Source: Nitrospirota bacterium (GTDB taxonomy: Bacteria > Nitrospirota > Thermodesulfovibrionia > Thermodesulfovibrionales > UBA6898). Taken from it: DNA of 5,654 bases. The number at the start of each line of letters is the position of its first letter. Within the stretch, counting starts at the first letter, position 1. The stretch lies in NCBI GenBank assembly GCA_029858145.1, contig JAOUFP010000212.1:1-5654 (forward strand), in the 5' to 3' direction. Made by a program: the position numbers and the translations under genes. Positions 4,591 through 5,654 of this stretch are shown here, piece after piece. The notes below the pieces were generated by a model. That model saw only the letters and a program-made list of their open reading frames with translations, made no database searches and was not told where the DNA came from.

Positions 4591-5654
4591 GAATGAGATG
4601 TTAAACGAAGATGTTCTTGAATTTCTGAAGGGATTGCCTGTGTCCAGGGCCCTGGATAACGCTCACCTGAAAAAGCTTGTCAACTTTCTTGTGATGAAGT
4701 TTTATCCGGCGGGGACCCTCATCCTCAATCAACATGACCCTCCGGGCCAGGTATTCCGCATCATCAAGCAGGGAGGGGTCATGATATATGTGCAGGCTGA
4801 ACCCGGAGAAAGACATATTCTTGATTATCGTGGAGAAGGGGAAACTTTTGGATCTGTGTCTCTGATGGATGACGCAGAGCAAAACGTTTCGGCTCTGGCC
4901 ATAGAGGACACTGTCTGCTTCGAAATTGGAAGGTCTGCTCTCCTGAAAATCCTTGAGGATGCTCCGGCAATAACTGAACTGTTCAGGGAGTCTCACCCGG
5001 GGATATACAGGCACGTTACCTATGGTGAGATACTCAGGAAAAACCTGCTCTACGGTGAATCGGAAAAACTGCTTTTCACGACCCCGGTTCTGGAGCTCTG
5101 CAGAAAGGTCATGGCAACTGCCGGCAAGGATCTTTCAGTTGCTGAGGCTGCGAAACTGATGTCTTTCCACCGTATGAGCTCATTGGTAATCGTTGACGGT
5201 GACGGAGTGCCGGCAGGAATTATTACGGACACCGACCTGCGGGATAAAGTGCTCGCGCTGTCAAGGCCCCCTGACGATCCTGTGAGCACTATCATGAGCA
5301 CTGACCTCATTACCGTCAGCAGCACAGATTTTTGTTTTGAAGCGCTTCTCAAGATGATAAACAACGACATTCACCATCTTGTCGTAGTGGAATCCAGAAG
5401 GCTTGCCGGCGTGCTCAGCAGCCACGACTTCATGATGCTTCAGGGCATGTCCCCCCTGTTCTTCGTCAAAGAGATCGAAAAGCAGGATACAATTGAAGGG
5501 CTCGTCTCCGTATCGAGGAGGAGTATCGGTCTGATTTCGCTCTTGCTTCGTGAAGGGGCAAAAGCGAGCAACATCACCAGGATCGTTACAGAAGTGAATG
5601 ACCACCTTGAGCGCAGGATACTGGATATCGCACGGAAGACGCTCGGATCTCCAC
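4589..5654 (+). CDS. cNMP-binding/CBS/DUF294 signalling protein, COG2905 type (partial)
   Basis: The frame runs from ATG 4589 off the right edge; 355 residues are visible. Domains in order: a cyclic-nucleotide-binding fold (about 20-125, FYPAGTLIL then FGSVSLMDD), two CBS motifs (about 180-225 with GIITDTDLRD, and about 232-282 with HHLVVV and GVLSSHD), and from about 290 the beginning of the DUF294 helical region. The latter normally leads to a GlnD-like nucleotidyltransferase motif, which would fall outside the window. The family is thought to bind adenine nucleotides and sits beside acetate or carbon-use genes in proteobacteria. The phosphate-cassette Glu and Arg of true cAMP binders are replaced (Ser89, Gln98), so cAMP is doubtful as a ligand. 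The start is uncertain: ATG 4598 equally suits the family's N-terminus, and ATG 4511, with AGGG 8 nt upstream, would add 26 residues that look unlike coding sequence. Confidence 0.88.
   Translation, partial: MNEMLNEDVLEFLKGLPVSRALDNAHLKKLVNFLVMKFYPAGTLILNQHDPPGQVFRIIKQGGVMIYVQAEPGERHILDYRGEGETFGSVSLMDDAEQNVSALAIEDTVCFEIGRSALLKILEDAPAITELFRESHPGIYRHVTYGEILRKNLLYGESEKLLFTTPVLELCRKVMATAGKDLSVAEAAKLMSFHRMSSLVIVDGDGVPAGIITDTDLRDKVLALSRPPDDPVSTIMSTDLITVSSTDFCFEALLKMINNDIHHLVVVESRRLAGVLSSHDFMMLQGMSPLFFVKEIEKQDTIEGLVSVSRRSIGLISLLLREGAKASNITRIVTEVNDHLERRILDIARKTLGSP

Noticed and set aside
4601..5605. Leftward frames opposite the COG2905-type gene
   Set aside because: They lie antisense to a gene with recognisable cNMP, CBS and DUF294 segments and show no motifs of their own.

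Overview
The window carries a signal-transduction locus of a Gram-negative-type bacterium. It has two transcription units diverging from a 423-nt intergenic region. Four genes run leftward in operon-like order: a single-domain response regulator (3785-4165), a membrane-anchored degenerate histidine kinase fused to a DnaQ-type 3'-5' exonuclease (1690-3750), a 96-residue two-helix membrane protein (1403-1693), and the start of a large sodium:solute-symporter-type protein (1-1399, cut by the window edge). That last protein looks like the N-terminal half of a CbrA/CrbS-type sensor kinase. One gene runs rightward: a cNMP-binding/CBS/DUF294 signalling protein of the COG2905 type (4589 to the right edge, incomplete). 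No rRNA, tRNA, CRISPR, transposase or phage gene is visible.

The leftward genes are tightly packed. A 34-nt gap holding a strong Shine-Dalgarno site separates the regulator from the exonuclease gene. The exonuclease gene overlaps the small membrane gene by ATGA. The small gene ends only 3 nt before the symporter-like gene, in the same reading frame. This implies one transcript with translational coupling.

From family knowledge, SSS-domain sensor kinases (CbrA, CrbS) control carbon and nitrogen or acetate use. COG2905 proteins and DnaQ-like exonucleases recur beside them in proteobacterial genomes. I infer that the five genes form one signalling module: the SSS-type protein senses or imports a small solute, the lone receiver relays phosphate, and the exonuclease fusion and the nucleotide-binding CBS/DUF294 protein act as accessory or output components. 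The signal, the substrate of the exonuclease and the final target cannot be read from this window.

The most unusual item is the 686-residue fusion. Its kinase part has lost the phospho-accepting His and the main ATP-binding residues, while all DEDDh exonuclease residues are intact. The intergenic region holds an imperfect palindromic element flanked by a perfect 10-bp inverted repeat, a second 17-bp inverted repeat, and weak candidate promoters. Mixed GC content and gene style would suit Desulfobacterota, Nitrospirota or a related lineage, but the assignment is uncertain.
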